Below are positions 17,012 through 24,785 of a stretch of DNA of 64,000 bases, one piece after another. The notes beneath the pieces were generated by a model. The model did no database searches and was not told the origin of the DNA. It saw nothing but the letters and a program-made list of their open reading frames with translations. Origin of the DNA: JAAYEA01 sp012689325 (GTDB taxonomy: Bacteria > Chloroflexota > Anaerolineae > JAAYEA01); the NCBI GenBank assembly GCA_036841525.1, contig DAITVZ010000006.1, forward strand, positions 1 through 64,000, given 5' to 3'. A program made the translations under genes and the position numbers. Position 1 is the stretch's first letter, and each line of letters begins with the position of its first letter.

Positions 17012-17554
17012 GTGCGGCGGATCGCGGTGGTGGGCCCGACGGGCAGCGGCAAGACGACGCTAGCGGCAGAGCTGGCGAAGCGGCTGGGCGTGCCTCACGT
17101 CGAGCTGGATGCGCTGCATTGGGGACCAGGCTGGGCGCCGCCGGACCTGGAGGCCTTTCGGGACCGCGTGGCGGCGGCGCTGGCCGGCAAGGGCTGGGTC
17201 GCCGACGGCAACTATCGCAAGGTGCGCGGGATCATCTGGACGCGCGCGGATACGCTGGTGTGGCTGGACTATCCGCTCTGGCTGACGCTGTGGCGGTTGC
17301 TGCGGCGCACCGTCCGTCGGGTGGGCAAGCAGGAAGTGCTCTGGAACGGGAATCGCGAGACCTGGTGGGGGACGCTCTTGGCCAAGGACTCGCTGCTGCG
17401 GCTATCGGTGCAGGGGCATCGCCGCATGCGGGAGGGCTATCCCCTCGCGCTGCAGCTCCCGGAATATCGGCATCTGAGGGTCGTTCGCCTGCGCACGCCA
17501 CAGGAAACGGGCGCGTGGTTGGCGCAGGTGAGCCAAGATCCAGGGGAGGGATGA
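17012..17554 (+). CDS. P-loop adenylate-kinase-like (FlaR-type) small kinase
   Basis: A 180-residue nucleotide-binding protein. The Walker A motif is GPTGSGKTTLA (residues 8-18). The LDALHWGPGW block (about 32-41) and GNYRKVRGIIW (about 68-78) are characteristic of the adenylate-kinase-like proteins annotated as DNA topology modulation protein FlaR. Start GTG 17012 lies nine bases after the SelA-like stop with GGGGGCG upstream. The real substrate in this family is unknown. Its place in a catabolic operon suggests phosphorylation of a small metabolite. Confidence 0.72.
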   Translation: MRRIAVVGPTGSGKTTLAAELAKRLGVPHVELDALHWGPGWAPPDLEAFRDRVAAALAGKGWVADGNYRKVRGIIWTRADTLVWLDYPLWLTLWRLLRRTVRRVGKQEVLWNGNRETWWGTLLAKDSLLRLSVQGHRRMREGYPLALQLPEYRHLRVVRLRTPQETGAWLAQVSQDPGEG

Positions 17555-17558
17555 GAGC

Positions 17559-18932
17559 ATGGGCAAGCTTGTGGCAGGTGTGGCAAAGGGCGATATCACA
17601 CCGCCCGCAGGATTGGTGCAGGCAGGATACGGAAGCCGTACGGCGCCGGCCTTGGGCACCCATGACGACCTGCATGTGGTGGCGTTGTACCTGAGCGACG
17701 GCGAGACCGAAGCGGCACTGCTCACCGCGGACCTGCTGAGCGCCGATGTGGCGGGAGCGAACCGAATAAGGGAGGCCGCTGCCGCAGCGAGCGGGGTTCC
17801 CGCGGGGCAGATCATGGTGGCCTTTTCGCACACGCATGGGGCGCCGAAGACCTTGCTTCACGCCATGGAGTCGGCAGACCCCCTGGTGGTGACCTACACC
17901 GACATGGTGGTCTACAAGCTGGCCGGCGCGCTGGCGGAGGCCAAACGCGCTGCGCGGCCCGTGCGGATCGGCTACGGTCGGCAGGCCTGCACCGTGGGCA
18001 TGAACCGCCGTGAGATGCGCCCAGATGGCAAGGTGATCCTGGGCGTGAACCGCGAGGGACCGACGCGGCCCTGGGCCGACGTGGTGCGCTTTGATCCAGC
18101 TGAAGGGCAGCGCCCCCTGGCGGTGTTGTGCAGCTATGCGTCCCACGGCACCACTCTGGGCGGCGACAACCTCCTCTATACGGCGGACTATATCGGGTAC
18201 GCCAAGAGCACCATCGAGCAGCTCTTGCCGGGGGCGACGGCGCTGTTTGCGGCGGGCTGCAGCGGGGACATCAATCCTTATCCGCGCGGCAGCTTTGCCG
18301 ACTGCGTGGATAACGGCCTTCGCGTGGGGTGCGCGGCCACGCAGGCGGCGCTGGCCATCGACGAGCTGCAGGAGGTGGATCGGGTGATCGTGGCTCACCG
18401 CGGGTTCGAGTGGCGCGTCCAGGAGCCGCCGACGCTGGCCCAGGCACGGGCCGCGCTGGCCCCGCTGGAGGCGGCGGCCGCCGCGGACCTGGCAAAGGCC
18501 AGACAAGCGGCCAATGACCCCACGCTGACCGAGCAGCAGGCCATCGAGTTCTGGACGCTCCGAAGGCTCAACAGCGCCAGGCAGCTGGTGGCGGGGCTCG
18601 AGAGCGGCCAACTGGACTTGACCATCAAGCTGCAGACGCAAGCCATCGCTTTGGGCGACATCGCGTTGGTGGGCCTGCCTGGGGAGATCTTTGTGCGTAT
18701 CGGCGAGGCGGTCATGGAGCGGTCGCCCTTTGCCCATACTATCGTCACGAGCCACACCAACGGATGGGCGGGCTACTTGCCCACGGCGGATCAGGTTCCG
18801 TTGGGGGGGTATGAGGTCGAGCGAGCGCGCGCACATCGGTATGGGCTGACTATCCTGGATAACTCGGACCAGATCGCGGTCGACGCGGCGGTGGCCGTGT
18901 TGCAGGACTGCTATACGGCACGCGGGGCCTGA
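17559..18932 (+). CDS. neutral/alkaline ceramidase-like protein, cytoplasmic
   Basis: A 457-residue protein matching the N-terminal catalytic domain of the neutral ceramidase family. It opens GVAKGDITPP and has the conserved SHTHGAP (about residue 90) with zinc-binding His residues, CSYASHGTT (about 192) and FAAGCSGDINPYP (about 231), where ceramidases carry the nucleophile Ser. Unlike secreted ceramidases it lacks a signal peptide and the C-terminal Ig-like domain. Proteins like this are widespread in bacteria without sphingolipids, so another amide or a sugar derivative is the more likely substrate. Starts four bases after the kinase gene, GGGAGGG upstream. Confidence 0.82.
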   Translation: MGKLVAGVAKGDITPPAGLVQAGYGSRTAPALGTHDDLHVVALYLSDGETEAALLTADLLSADVAGANRIREAAAAASGVPAGQIMVAFSHTHGAPKTLLHAMESADPLVVTYTDMVVYKLAGALAEAKRAARPVRIGYGRQACTVGMNRREMRPDGKVILGVNREGPTRPWADVVRFDPAEGQRPLAVLCSYASHGTTLGGDNLLYTADYIGYAKSTIEQLLPGATALFAAGCSGDINPYPRGSFADCVDNGLRVGCAATQAALAIDELQEVDRVIVAHRGFEWRVQEPPTLAQARAALAPLEAAAAADLAKARQAANDPTLTEQQAIEFWTLRRLNSARQLVAGLESGQLDLTIKLQTQAIALGDIALVGLPGEIFVRIGEAVMERSPFAHTIVTSHTNGWAGYLPTADQVPLGGYEVERARAHRYGLTILDNSDQIAVDAAVAVLQDCYTARGA

Positions 18933-18957
18933 GGCGCGCCTGCCAGAAGGAGGACAT

Positions 18958-20112
18958 ATGTACGATCTGCTGCTGAAGGGTGGGCACGTCATCGACCCGG
19001 CCAACGCGGTGGACGAGGCGGCGGACGTCGCCATCGCCGACTCCCGCGTGGTTGCGTTGGGGCCAGGCCTCGACCCAGGAATGTCCAAGCGGACCATCGA
19101 TGTGTCGGGGCACTATGTCGTCCCCGGGCTCATCGACATGCACGTGCACGCCTTCGGGTACAAGGCCTCGTTGCCGCCGGATGTGCATGCCCTCTCCAAC
19201 GGCGCGACGACGGTGGTGGATGCGGGGGGCGCTGGGTGGCGGAGCTACGACGCCTTCTGGGAGCAGGTGATCAGCCGGTCCAGGGTCAGGGTGCTGGCCT
19301 TTCTCAACATCGTGGATGCGGGTATGGTGGATGAGGTGGAGCAGTACGTTCCGGCCATGAGCCCGGGGCCGTGCGCCGAGACGATTCGGCGCCACCACGG
19401 CGTCCTGGTGGGGGTCAAGGTGGCCCACTTTATGGGCACCAGTTGGGAGGCCGTGGATCGGGCGGTGGCGGCGGGCGCCGAGAGCGACACGCCGGTCATG
19501 GTGGACTTTCGACCCCGGCCCGGGCGCAGCTATGCGGACCTGCTGCTGGAACACCTGCGCCCCGGCGACATCCACACGCACATGTATGCCCAGCATATCC
19601 CGCTGCTGGACGAATCCGATCGGGTGTGCGACTATATGTGGGCGGCTCGCAAGCGGGGGGTGTTCTTTGACCTGGGGCATGGCGCGGGGAGCTTTTGGTG
19701 GCGGATCGCTGCTCCGGCGGTGGAGCAGGGGTTTGTGCCCGACACCTTGGGCACCGATCTGCACACAGCCAGCGCCCTGGGGCCGAACGCGCTCTTGTTG
19801 CCGACCATGTCCAAGATGCTCTGCCTGGGCATGAAGCTGCCTGAGGTGATCGCGGGGGCGACCACCATGCCGGCGCGCGTGATCCGCCGCACGGACCTGG
19901 GCGCGCTGGGGCTGGGGGCGACAGCCGACGTGGCGGTGCTCCAGATGGTGGAGGGGCGCGTGGGGATGGTGGATTCGGGCGGGGCGCGGCATTGGGGCGA
20001 CAAGCAACTGCGCTGCCTGCTCACGCTGCAGGGCGGCAAGGTGGTCTGGGATCCCACGGGGCTGGCCAGTCCCGACTGGCAGTCGGCGGGCCGCTACACC
20101 TTTTTGCGTTGA
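18958..20112 (+). CDS. amidohydrolase/deacetylase-family metallohydrolase (dihydroorotase-like)
   Basis: A 384-residue cyclic-amidohydrolase-type enzyme. The metal-binding DMHVHAF follows VVPGLI (about residues 55-66). A Lys fit for carbamylation is in VGVKVAHFMG (about 157), His ligands lie in DIHTHMYAQH (about 203-212), and the catalytic Asp is in LGTDLHTAS (about 262). The C-terminal beta-sandwich strand GLGATADVAVLQ is typical. The closest described group is the deacetylase-like family often encoded beside SelA-like PLP enzymes, as here. AAGGAGG precedes the ATG. Cytoplasmic. The substrate is probably an N-acyl or cyclic amide. Confidence 0.85.
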   Translation: MYDLLLKGGHVIDPANAVDEAADVAIADSRVVALGPGLDPGMSKRTIDVSGHYVVPGLIDMHVHAFGYKASLPPDVHALSNGATTVVDAGGAGWRSYDAFWEQVISRSRVRVLAFLNIVDAGMVDEVEQYVPAMSPGPCAETIRRHHGVLVGVKVAHFMGTSWEAVDRAVAAGAESDTPVMVDFRPRPGRSYADLLLEHLRPGDIHTHMYAQHIPLLDESDRVCDYMWAARKRGVFFDLGHGAGSFWWRIAAPAVEQGFVPDTLGTDLHTASALGPNALLLPTMSKMLCLGMKLPEVIAGATTMPARVIRRTDLGALGLGATADVAVLQMVEGRVGMVDSGGARHWGDKQLRCLLTLQGGKVVWDPTGLASPDWQSAGRYTFLR

Positions 20113-20124
20113 AGCGGCTGAGCG

Positions 20125-20153
20125 TTGGCGCGGAAGAGAATCGGTGCCATAAT
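20125..20153 (+). promoter_or_regulatory. internal promoter before the oxidoreductase gene
   Basis: TTGGCG (20125-20130), 17 bp, then CATAAT (20148-20153), ending 58 bases before the ATG at 20212. It lies in the 99-nt gap that is the widest within the plus-strand unit, so the last two genes can probably be expressed separately. Confidence 0.55.
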
Positions 20154-20211
20154 GAATGGGTGCGCCCCGGCGTCACGGGGCCAGTACCAAATAGCGACAA
20201 GGAGCGAGTTC

Positions 20212-21276
20212 ATGAAGCCGGTAAAGGTAGGAGTGGTCGGGTGCGGGGTGATCGGGCCGACGCACATGGGGCCCGCGATAGAGTCGCCGTTGATCGAGTT
20301 GGTGGCGGTGTCCGACCTGGTCGAGTCCCGCGCCAAGGCGGCCGCGGCGCAGTACGGTGTGCGCAAGTGCTATGTTCAGGGTGACGACCTCATCGACGAT
20401 CCGGAGGTCGAGGCAGTGGTGCTGGCGGTGCCGGCCGATGGGCGGTTCGCGCTGGCAAAGCATGCCCTGGCGGCCGGGAAGCACATGCTGACAGAAAAGC
20501 CTGTGATGATGAACGCCAAGCTGGTGCGGGAGCTCATCCAGATGCGGGGGAACCTAACGGCGGGGTGTTGCTCGCTGCGCATGCGGCAGACCGACGCGGC
20601 GGTGCTGGCGACCCAGATCGTCACTTCGGGCGCGCTGGGCGAGCTGCGTGTGCTGCAGGCGCGGGAGATTCGCGGCTGCGGGCGCAAGCCCGACGCCCCG
20701 CGCCCCGACTGGCGGCTGGTGAAGGCGCGGAACGGCGGCGGCATCTTGCTCAACTGGGGCTGCTACGACCTGGACTATATGCTGGGCCTGTGCGGCTGGC
20801 AACTCAGGCCGACCACGGTGTTTGCTCAGTGCTGGACGATCTCGCCGCACCTGCAGGAGCACGTCTGGCCCGGATCGGATGCCGAAACCCATTTCGTCTC
20901 GCTGATCCGCTGCGAGGGCGGCGCGATGATCAACTTTGAGCGAGGCGAGTTCGTGGCCGCGCAGACCGAGTCCTCCTGGCGCATCACCGGCTCGCGCGGG
21001 TCGCTCCAGCTGGATATGCTGGGCAGGCGCGGCTCGCAGATGGTGCTGGACGAGACCACCCCCGAGGGCGGGGTCAGCTCGCGCACGGTGTGGGAGTTCG
21101 GCCCGGACAATTCGGGCTACAACTCGTCGCCGATCGTCGATTTCGCCCAGGCGATTCGCGAGGGGCGGCAGACCGATACCAGCCTGGAGCGTGCCCTGGT
21201 GGTACAAGAGATCAGCGACGCGATCTATGCCTCCGCCGAGAGCGGCGAGGCGGTTCATATCGATGTGACGGTCTAG
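20212..21276 (+). CDS. Gfo/Idh/MocA-family NAD(P)-dependent oxidoreductase
   Basis: A 354-residue protein. The Rossmann motif is VGVVGCGVIGPTH at residues 4-16. The family EKP motif is TEKPVMMN (about 98). The C-terminal alpha/beta domain includes the segment NGGGILLNWGCYDLDYML (about 178-195), with the conserved substrate-binding region. The ATG at 20212 has AAGGAGCGAG upstream. Members oxidise or reduce sugars, inositols and related polyols. With the adjacent isomerase (10-nt gap) it probably acts on an inositol- or keto-sugar-like intermediate, which is inference from context. Confidence 0.9.
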   Translation: MKPVKVGVVGCGVIGPTHMGPAIESPLIELVAVSDLVESRAKAAAAQYGVRKCYVQGDDLIDDPEVEAVVLAVPADGRFALAKHALAAGKHMLTEKPVMMNAKLVRELIQMRGNLTAGCCSLRMRQTDAAVLATQIVTSGALGELRVLQAREIRGCGRKPDAPRPDWRLVKARNGGGILLNWGCYDLDYMLGLCGWQLRPTTVFAQCWTISPHLQEHVWPGSDAETHFVSLIRCEGGAMINFERGEFVAAQTESSWRITGSRGSLQLDMLGRRGSQMVLDETTPEGGVSSRTVWEFGPDNSGYNSSPIVDFAQAIREGRQTDTSLERALVVQEISDAIYASAESGEAVHIDVTV

Positions 21277-21286
21277 GGAGGCTGCA

Positions 21287-22102
21287 GTGAAATACGCATT
21301 CATGACCTTTTCCACGCCATCGCTCACCCTGGATCAGGTGCTGGCGACGGCCAAGAGGTATGGCTATGATGGCATCGAGCCGAGGCTGGTGGATCGCCAG
21401 GCGCACGGCATCGAGGTGGAGATCAGCTCGGCGGCGCGCCGAGAGGCGCGAGCCAAGGTAGCGGACAGCGGCATCGCCCTGGCGTGCATCGCCACTTCTT
21501 GCATGTATGCCAACCCGGCCACGACGCAGGCGAACGTCGACGAGACGTTTCGATGCATCGACTTGGCGGGCGATCTGGGGGCGCCGACGATCCGTGTGTT
21601 CGGCGGCAAGCTTGGCCCGGGCCTGAGCCGCGCTGACGCGATTCAACTGGTGGCGGAGTCGTTGCTGAAGGTGGCCGGGCAGGCCGCAGCGCGGGGTGTG
21701 ACCGTCTGTGTCGAAACGCACGACGACTGGTGCGAGCCCACCCACCTGGCCGCGGTACTCAAGCAGGTGAATCACCCTGCCATCGCCATCAACTGGGACA
21801 TCATGCACCCGGTGCGCGTCGCAGGGGCGACCATGGACAGCGCGTTTGAGGCAATCAAGCCGTGGATCGGGCACGTGCACCTGCACGATGGCGCGAAGGA
21901 TGGCACCACGGCGCTGGCCCCGATCGGCGAGGGGGCGATCGATCACAAGCGGGCTGTGGAGCTGCTGCTGTCGCTGCCCTATCGTGGTTTCCTCAGCGGG
22001 GAGTGGATCAAGTGGGCCGACCCCTACGAGGTGCATCTGCCGCGCGAACTCGCGACGATGAAATCGTACGAACAACTGGCAAGCAGCCACCTGCGGAGAT
22101 AG
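21287..22102 (+). CDS. sugar phosphate isomerase/epimerase (xylose-isomerase-like TIM barrel)
   Basis: A 271-residue AP-endonuclease-2/xylose-isomerase-like TIM barrel. The metal site is complete: Glu in CVETHDDW (about residue 142), Asp in NWDIMHP (about 167), His in VHLHDG (about 198) and Glu in LSGEWIKW (about 241). Start GTG 21287 with GGGAGG at 21275-21280. Family members include inosose isomerase, hydroxypyruvate isomerase and tagatose epimerases. It closes the operon: a terminator begins 13 bases after the stop. Coupled to the Gfo/Idh/MocA gene, it probably acts on the same sugar. Confidence 0.88.
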   Translation: MKYAFMTFSTPSLTLDQVLATAKRYGYDGIEPRLVDRQAHGIEVEISSAARREARAKVADSGIALACIATSCMYANPATTQANVDETFRCIDLAGDLGAPTIRVFGGKLGPGLSRADAIQLVAESLLKVAGQAAARGVTVCVETHDDWCEPTHLAAVLKQVNHPAIAINWDIMHPVRVAGATMDSAFEAIKPWIGHVHLHDGAKDGTTALAPIGEGAIDHKRAVELLLSLPYRGFLSGEWIKWADPYEVHLPRELATMKSYEQLASSHLRR

Positions 22103-22114
22103 CCCGAGCATCGG

Positions 22115-22143
22115 AACCGGGCCGCGCACAGCGGCCCGGTTTT
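22115..22143 (+). terminator. intrinsic terminator after the isomerase gene
   Basis: AACCGGGCCGC (22115-22125) pairs perfectly with GCGGCCCGGTT (22131-22141) around a 5-nt loop and runs into TTTT (22140-22143). It marks the end of the transcription unit that starts at 10487. Confidence 0.9.
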
Positions 22144-22191
22144 CGCGTTCTGCTGGCCGCTGCATCTAGCGTCTGGACAGCGATGAGTGCG

Positions 22192-22515
22192 CTAGAGCAG
22201 CCGCCTGGCGATGGCCACGACGGCGATGCCGACGAGGACCGCGGCGACAAAACTGTGGGTGCGCCGGGCGACCAGCCAGGCGGGGATGCTGGCCCAGAGG
22301 TAGAGGTTGGACAGGTTCACGGCCAGGTCGCCTTCAGGAGCGAGCAGCGTAGGCACGAGCATGGCGGCCAGGACGGCAATAGGCATGTGCTTGAGCCAGC
22401 CAGCGAGGACCGGCGGGAGGCTGCGCGCGGAGAGCGCCTTGATGGGCAGCAGGCGCGGGAGAAAGGTGACGACGGCCATCCCCAATATGGTCAGGGTGAT
22501 CTGCGTTTGGTCCAT
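22192..22515 (-). CDS. azlD: AzlD-family small branched-chain amino acid exporter subunit
   Basis: A 107-residue membrane protein with four predicted helices (starting around residues 6, 43, 68 and 90). The AzlD hallmark FLPRLLPI is at about residues 18-25. It partners the larger AzlC protein to export branched-chain amino acids or analogues such as azaleucine. The ATG at 22515 lies inside the end of azlC (25-nt overlap), typical of the pair. Third gene of a lepB-azlC-azlD minus-strand unit. Confidence 0.88.
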   Translation of the reverse strand: MDQTQITLTILGMAVVTFLPRLLPIKALSARSLPPVLAGWLKHMPIAVLAAMLVPTLLAPEGDLAVNLSNLYLWASIPAWLVARRTHSFVAAVLVGIAVVAIARRLL

Positions 22516-23195
22516 CTCTCCAGAAGGCTCCCCAGGGTGGCACCAGCCAGGGCGGCGCCGATGACGTGCCAATGACCCCAGCCCGCGCGTTGCAGCGCAA
22601 CCGCCAGGCCGCCGGAGAAGATGGCCACGGCGAACTGTCGGCCTCCCTTGATCTGCAGGGCCAGCAGGGCGATGAACAGCGCGGGCAGGGCAAAGTCCAG
22701 GCCCAAGGCGCGCAGATCGCCCACCACCTGGCCGGCAAGGACGCCCAGCGCTGTCCCCGCGATCCAGGCAGCCTGCGCCGAGAGATTGAGGGCGAGCGAT
22801 TCCGCAGGATTCAGGGCGCCTGTCGACACCTTCATGGCGTGAACGGCAAAGGTCTCGTCCGTCAGCTCGAAGGCAAAGGCACCTTGTTGCCGCCATCGCC
22901 ATCCCTTGAGGGCCGGGGCCAGCGTCGCGGACATGAGCATGTGACGCAGGTTGACGATCAGCGTGGACAAAACGATGGACAGGGGCGAGGCGCCGGAGGC
23001 CAGCAGGCCCACGGCGACGAACTGAGAGGCCCCGGCGTAGACCAACAGCGACATGAGCAAGGTGTTCAGAGTCGAGAGGCCAGCTCCCTGCGCCAGGACG
23101 CCATAGGTGAAGGCGATGGGCAGGTAGCCTGCCGCGATGGGGAGCGCCTGCAGGGCTCCTGTTCGCCAGGCGGCGCGCGGCGACGACGGATTCAC
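22491..23195 (-). CDS. azlC: AzlC-family branched-chain amino acid exporter subunit
   Basis: A 234-residue integral membrane protein. It shows the AzlC signatures LPIAAGYLPIAFTYGVLA (about residues 17-34), YAGASQFVAVGLL (about 53-65) and LIVNLRHMLMSATLAP (about 79-94), with ELTDETFAV (about 110). Start is GTG at 23195 with GAGG eight bases upstream, ten bases after the signal peptidase gene. It works with AzlD as an efflux permease. Regulation by an Lrp/AzlB-type protein is usual, but none is present here. Confidence 0.92.
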   Translation of the reverse strand: MNPSSPRAAWRTGALQALPIAAGYLPIAFTYGVLAQGAGLSTLNTLLMSLLVYAGASQFVAVGLLASGASPLSIVLSTLIVNLRHMLMSATLAPALKGWRWRQQGAFAFELTDETFAVHAMKVSTGALNPAESLALNLSAQAAWIAGTALGVLAGQVVGDLRALGLDFALPALFIALLALQIKGGRQFAVAIFSGGLAVALQRAGWGHWHVIGAALAGATLGSLLERWTKRRSP

Positions 23196-23205
23196 CGCGC
23201 GAACC

Positions 23206-23793
23206 TCAGTTCACCAGGCCGGCGTCCTGCAGCGGCCAATAGGACACCCAGGCTCGGCCGAGGACCTTGTCCAGGGGCACCGCCCCGAAATAGCGCGAGT
23301 CGTTCGAGTTGTTGCGGTTATCCCCCATCACAAAGACGTGATCCTCGGGCACGGTGGTGGGGCCATAGTCGCGCTGAAGGACTCCGGAGAGGTACGGCTC
23401 ATCGATGGGCTGCCCGTCGATGAAGAGCTGACTTGCCCTGATCTCGACCGTCTCGCCGGGGAGGCCGATGACGCGCTTGATGAGCGGGATCTCGGCGTGA
23501 TCCACGTCGATAACGACCACGTCGCCGCGTTCCGGCTCGCCGAAGCGGTACGTCACCTTCTCGATGAGGAGGTGCTGGTCGTCATGCAGGTTGGGCTCCA
23601 TGCTCTGGCCCAGGACATAGGTGGTCTGGGCCACAAAGTGGTTGATCAAAAGCGCCAGGACGAGGGCTGGCAGAAAGGTCAGCACCAGTTCCTGAACCAG
23701 GGTGGCGACGATGGCGCCGAGAGAGGCGCGCTTGGGCGCGGGTGTGGTCTCGGGGAGCGCCGGGCTGTTCTGTGGTTGGCTGGATGGTTCCAT
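23206..23793 (-). CDS. lepB: type I signal peptidase
   Basis: A 195-residue membrane peptidase that removes signal peptides. After a Pro/Ser-rich N-terminus there is one transmembrane helix (TFLPALVLALLINHFV, about residues 40-55). The catalytic Ser follows in GQSMEPNL (about 64), the Lys base is in LIKRVIGLPGE (about 104), and box E is VFVMGDNRNNSNDSR (about 152-166). The length fits a Gram-positive-type single-helix SPase I. The ATG at 23793 has GAAGGAAG upstream and is read from the promoter at 23836-23864. Confidence 0.94.
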   Translation of the reverse strand: MEPSSQPQNSPALPETTPAPKRASLGAIVATLVQELVLTFLPALVLALLINHFVAQTTYVLGQSMEPNLHDDQHLLIEKVTYRFGEPERGDVVVIDVDHAEIPLIKRVIGLPGETVEIRASQLFIDGQPIDEPYLSGVLQRDYGPTTVPEDHVFVMGDNRNNSNDSRYFGAVPLDKVLGRAWVSYWPLQDAGLVN

Positions 23794-23835
23794 GCGGCTT
23801 CCTTCGGAGCGACGGATGGGGCGATTGCCGGGCCT

Positions 23836-23864
23836 AGTATACCCCCAAAGGCGCGATTCGCCAA
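23836..23864 (-). promoter_or_regulatory. promoter for lepB-azlC-azlD
   Basis: On the minus strand TTGGCG (23864-23859), 17 bp, TATACT (23841-23836), about 43 bases upstream of the lepB ATG. It is divergent from the promoter at 23884-23911. Confidence 0.75.
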
Positions 23865-23883
23865 AGAACGAGATGCGGCGGGT

Positions 23884-23911
23884 TTGGCTCTTGGCGCGAG
23901 GCGAGTATACT
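23884..23911 (+). promoter_or_regulatory. promoter for the unknown gene and antiporter
   Basis: TTGGCT (23884-23889), 16 bp, TATACT (23906-23911), ending 31 bases before the ATG at 23943. It is back to back with the lepB promoter, with only 19 bp between the two -35 boxes. Confidence 0.75.
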
Positions 23912-23942
23912 GTCGCCCAGTTGGACTGACGAGGAGCGAGGC

Positions 23943-24785
23943 ATGGACAACGGGCTGGCGCCCGTGCGGATGACAAGCCAGGATCGCGACAACCTGGGGC
24001 GCATCCGGGCGATTCGCATAGAGGCCGGGCTCGACGACGCCGAGGCCCTGGCCAGGCTGTTCGAGGATCAGGGCATCGTCGGTGATGGCGCGCTGGAGGC
24101 CCGGCTGCGGGCGGTCCTATTAGCGACGCAACAGCACTGGCTGCCAGGGCACGCCACGCCCCTGGACTTGCCCGGCCTGCGGGAGATTCGAGAGGCGGGC
24201 GACCGGGGCTTTCGGCCCCAATTCCGCGACCCATGGGCGAACAGCCGCGACCAGATCGGGCATTTTCTGACCGCGTTGGGGCTCTTCCTCTACCCTCAGA
24301 CCGTGCGGACGCGCCGCCTGGGCATCTGCGTGCGGGATTGGGTGCGGTCGCCGCAGGATATGTCCGACGAGGAAGTGGCGCTTCGCTTCATCATTGGGCA
24401 CGAGAAGGTGCCCGACCCGATTCTGGGCGATCCCCGGGCGCTGATCCAGTTTCCCAAGCAATTCACCAGCGCCACGGCGGAGGACGTCGCGACGTACCGG
24501 CGCGCGTTGGAGGCTCTTGGCGCAGGGTGGCGAGTGAACCTGGAAGCGGCCGTGGAGATCCTCTCTGGGATCGCCGTTGGCCAGGGACGCGGCAACAGCA
24601 TCCAGGACTTGGCGCTCAGCCTGATGGCGTGCCGGTTGGGGCAGATGATCCGCAGTGGGGCGATCCGCGACGGCGCGGAGGTGGCCGCATGGATCAGGGA
24701 CAACCTGGCGGGGGCGGACGAGCCCCTACAGGCCCGGGCCGGCCAGGATACCGCTACCGGAGGAACTCGGGATGGGATTGGCTGA
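23943..24785 (+). CDS. conserved-looking soluble protein of unknown function
   Basis: A 280-residue, mostly helical protein that I do not recognise. There are no membrane segments or signal peptide. Distinct segments that look conserved are NSRDQIGHFLTALGLFLYP (about residues 100-118), RRLGICVRDWV (about 122-132), FPKQFTSATAEDVATYRRALEALG (about 165-188) and RGNSIQDLALSLMACRLGQMI (about 217-237). It has its own promoter and its end overlaps the antiporter start by 14 nt, so it is translationally coupled to that gene. A cytosolic regulator or accessory factor of the antiporter is possible but unproven. Confidence 0.7.
   Translation: MDNGLAPVRMTSQDRDNLGRIRAIRIEAGLDDAEALARLFEDQGIVGDGALEARLRAVLLATQQHWLPGHATPLDLPGLREIREAGDRGFRPQFRDPWANSRDQIGHFLTALGLFLYPQTVRTRRLGICVRDWVRSPQDMSDEEVALRFIIGHEKVPDPILGDPRALIQFPKQFTSATAEDVATYRRALEALGAGWRVNLEAAVEILSGIAVGQGRGNSIQDLALSLMACRLGQMIRSGAIRDGAEVAAWIRDNLAGADEPLQARAGQDTATGGTRDGIG

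Noticed and set aside
17232..19097. 621-residue minus-strand open frame across the kinase and ceramidase-like genes
   Set aside because: Same GC-driven antisense effect. Both plus-strand genes have motifs and ribosome sites.
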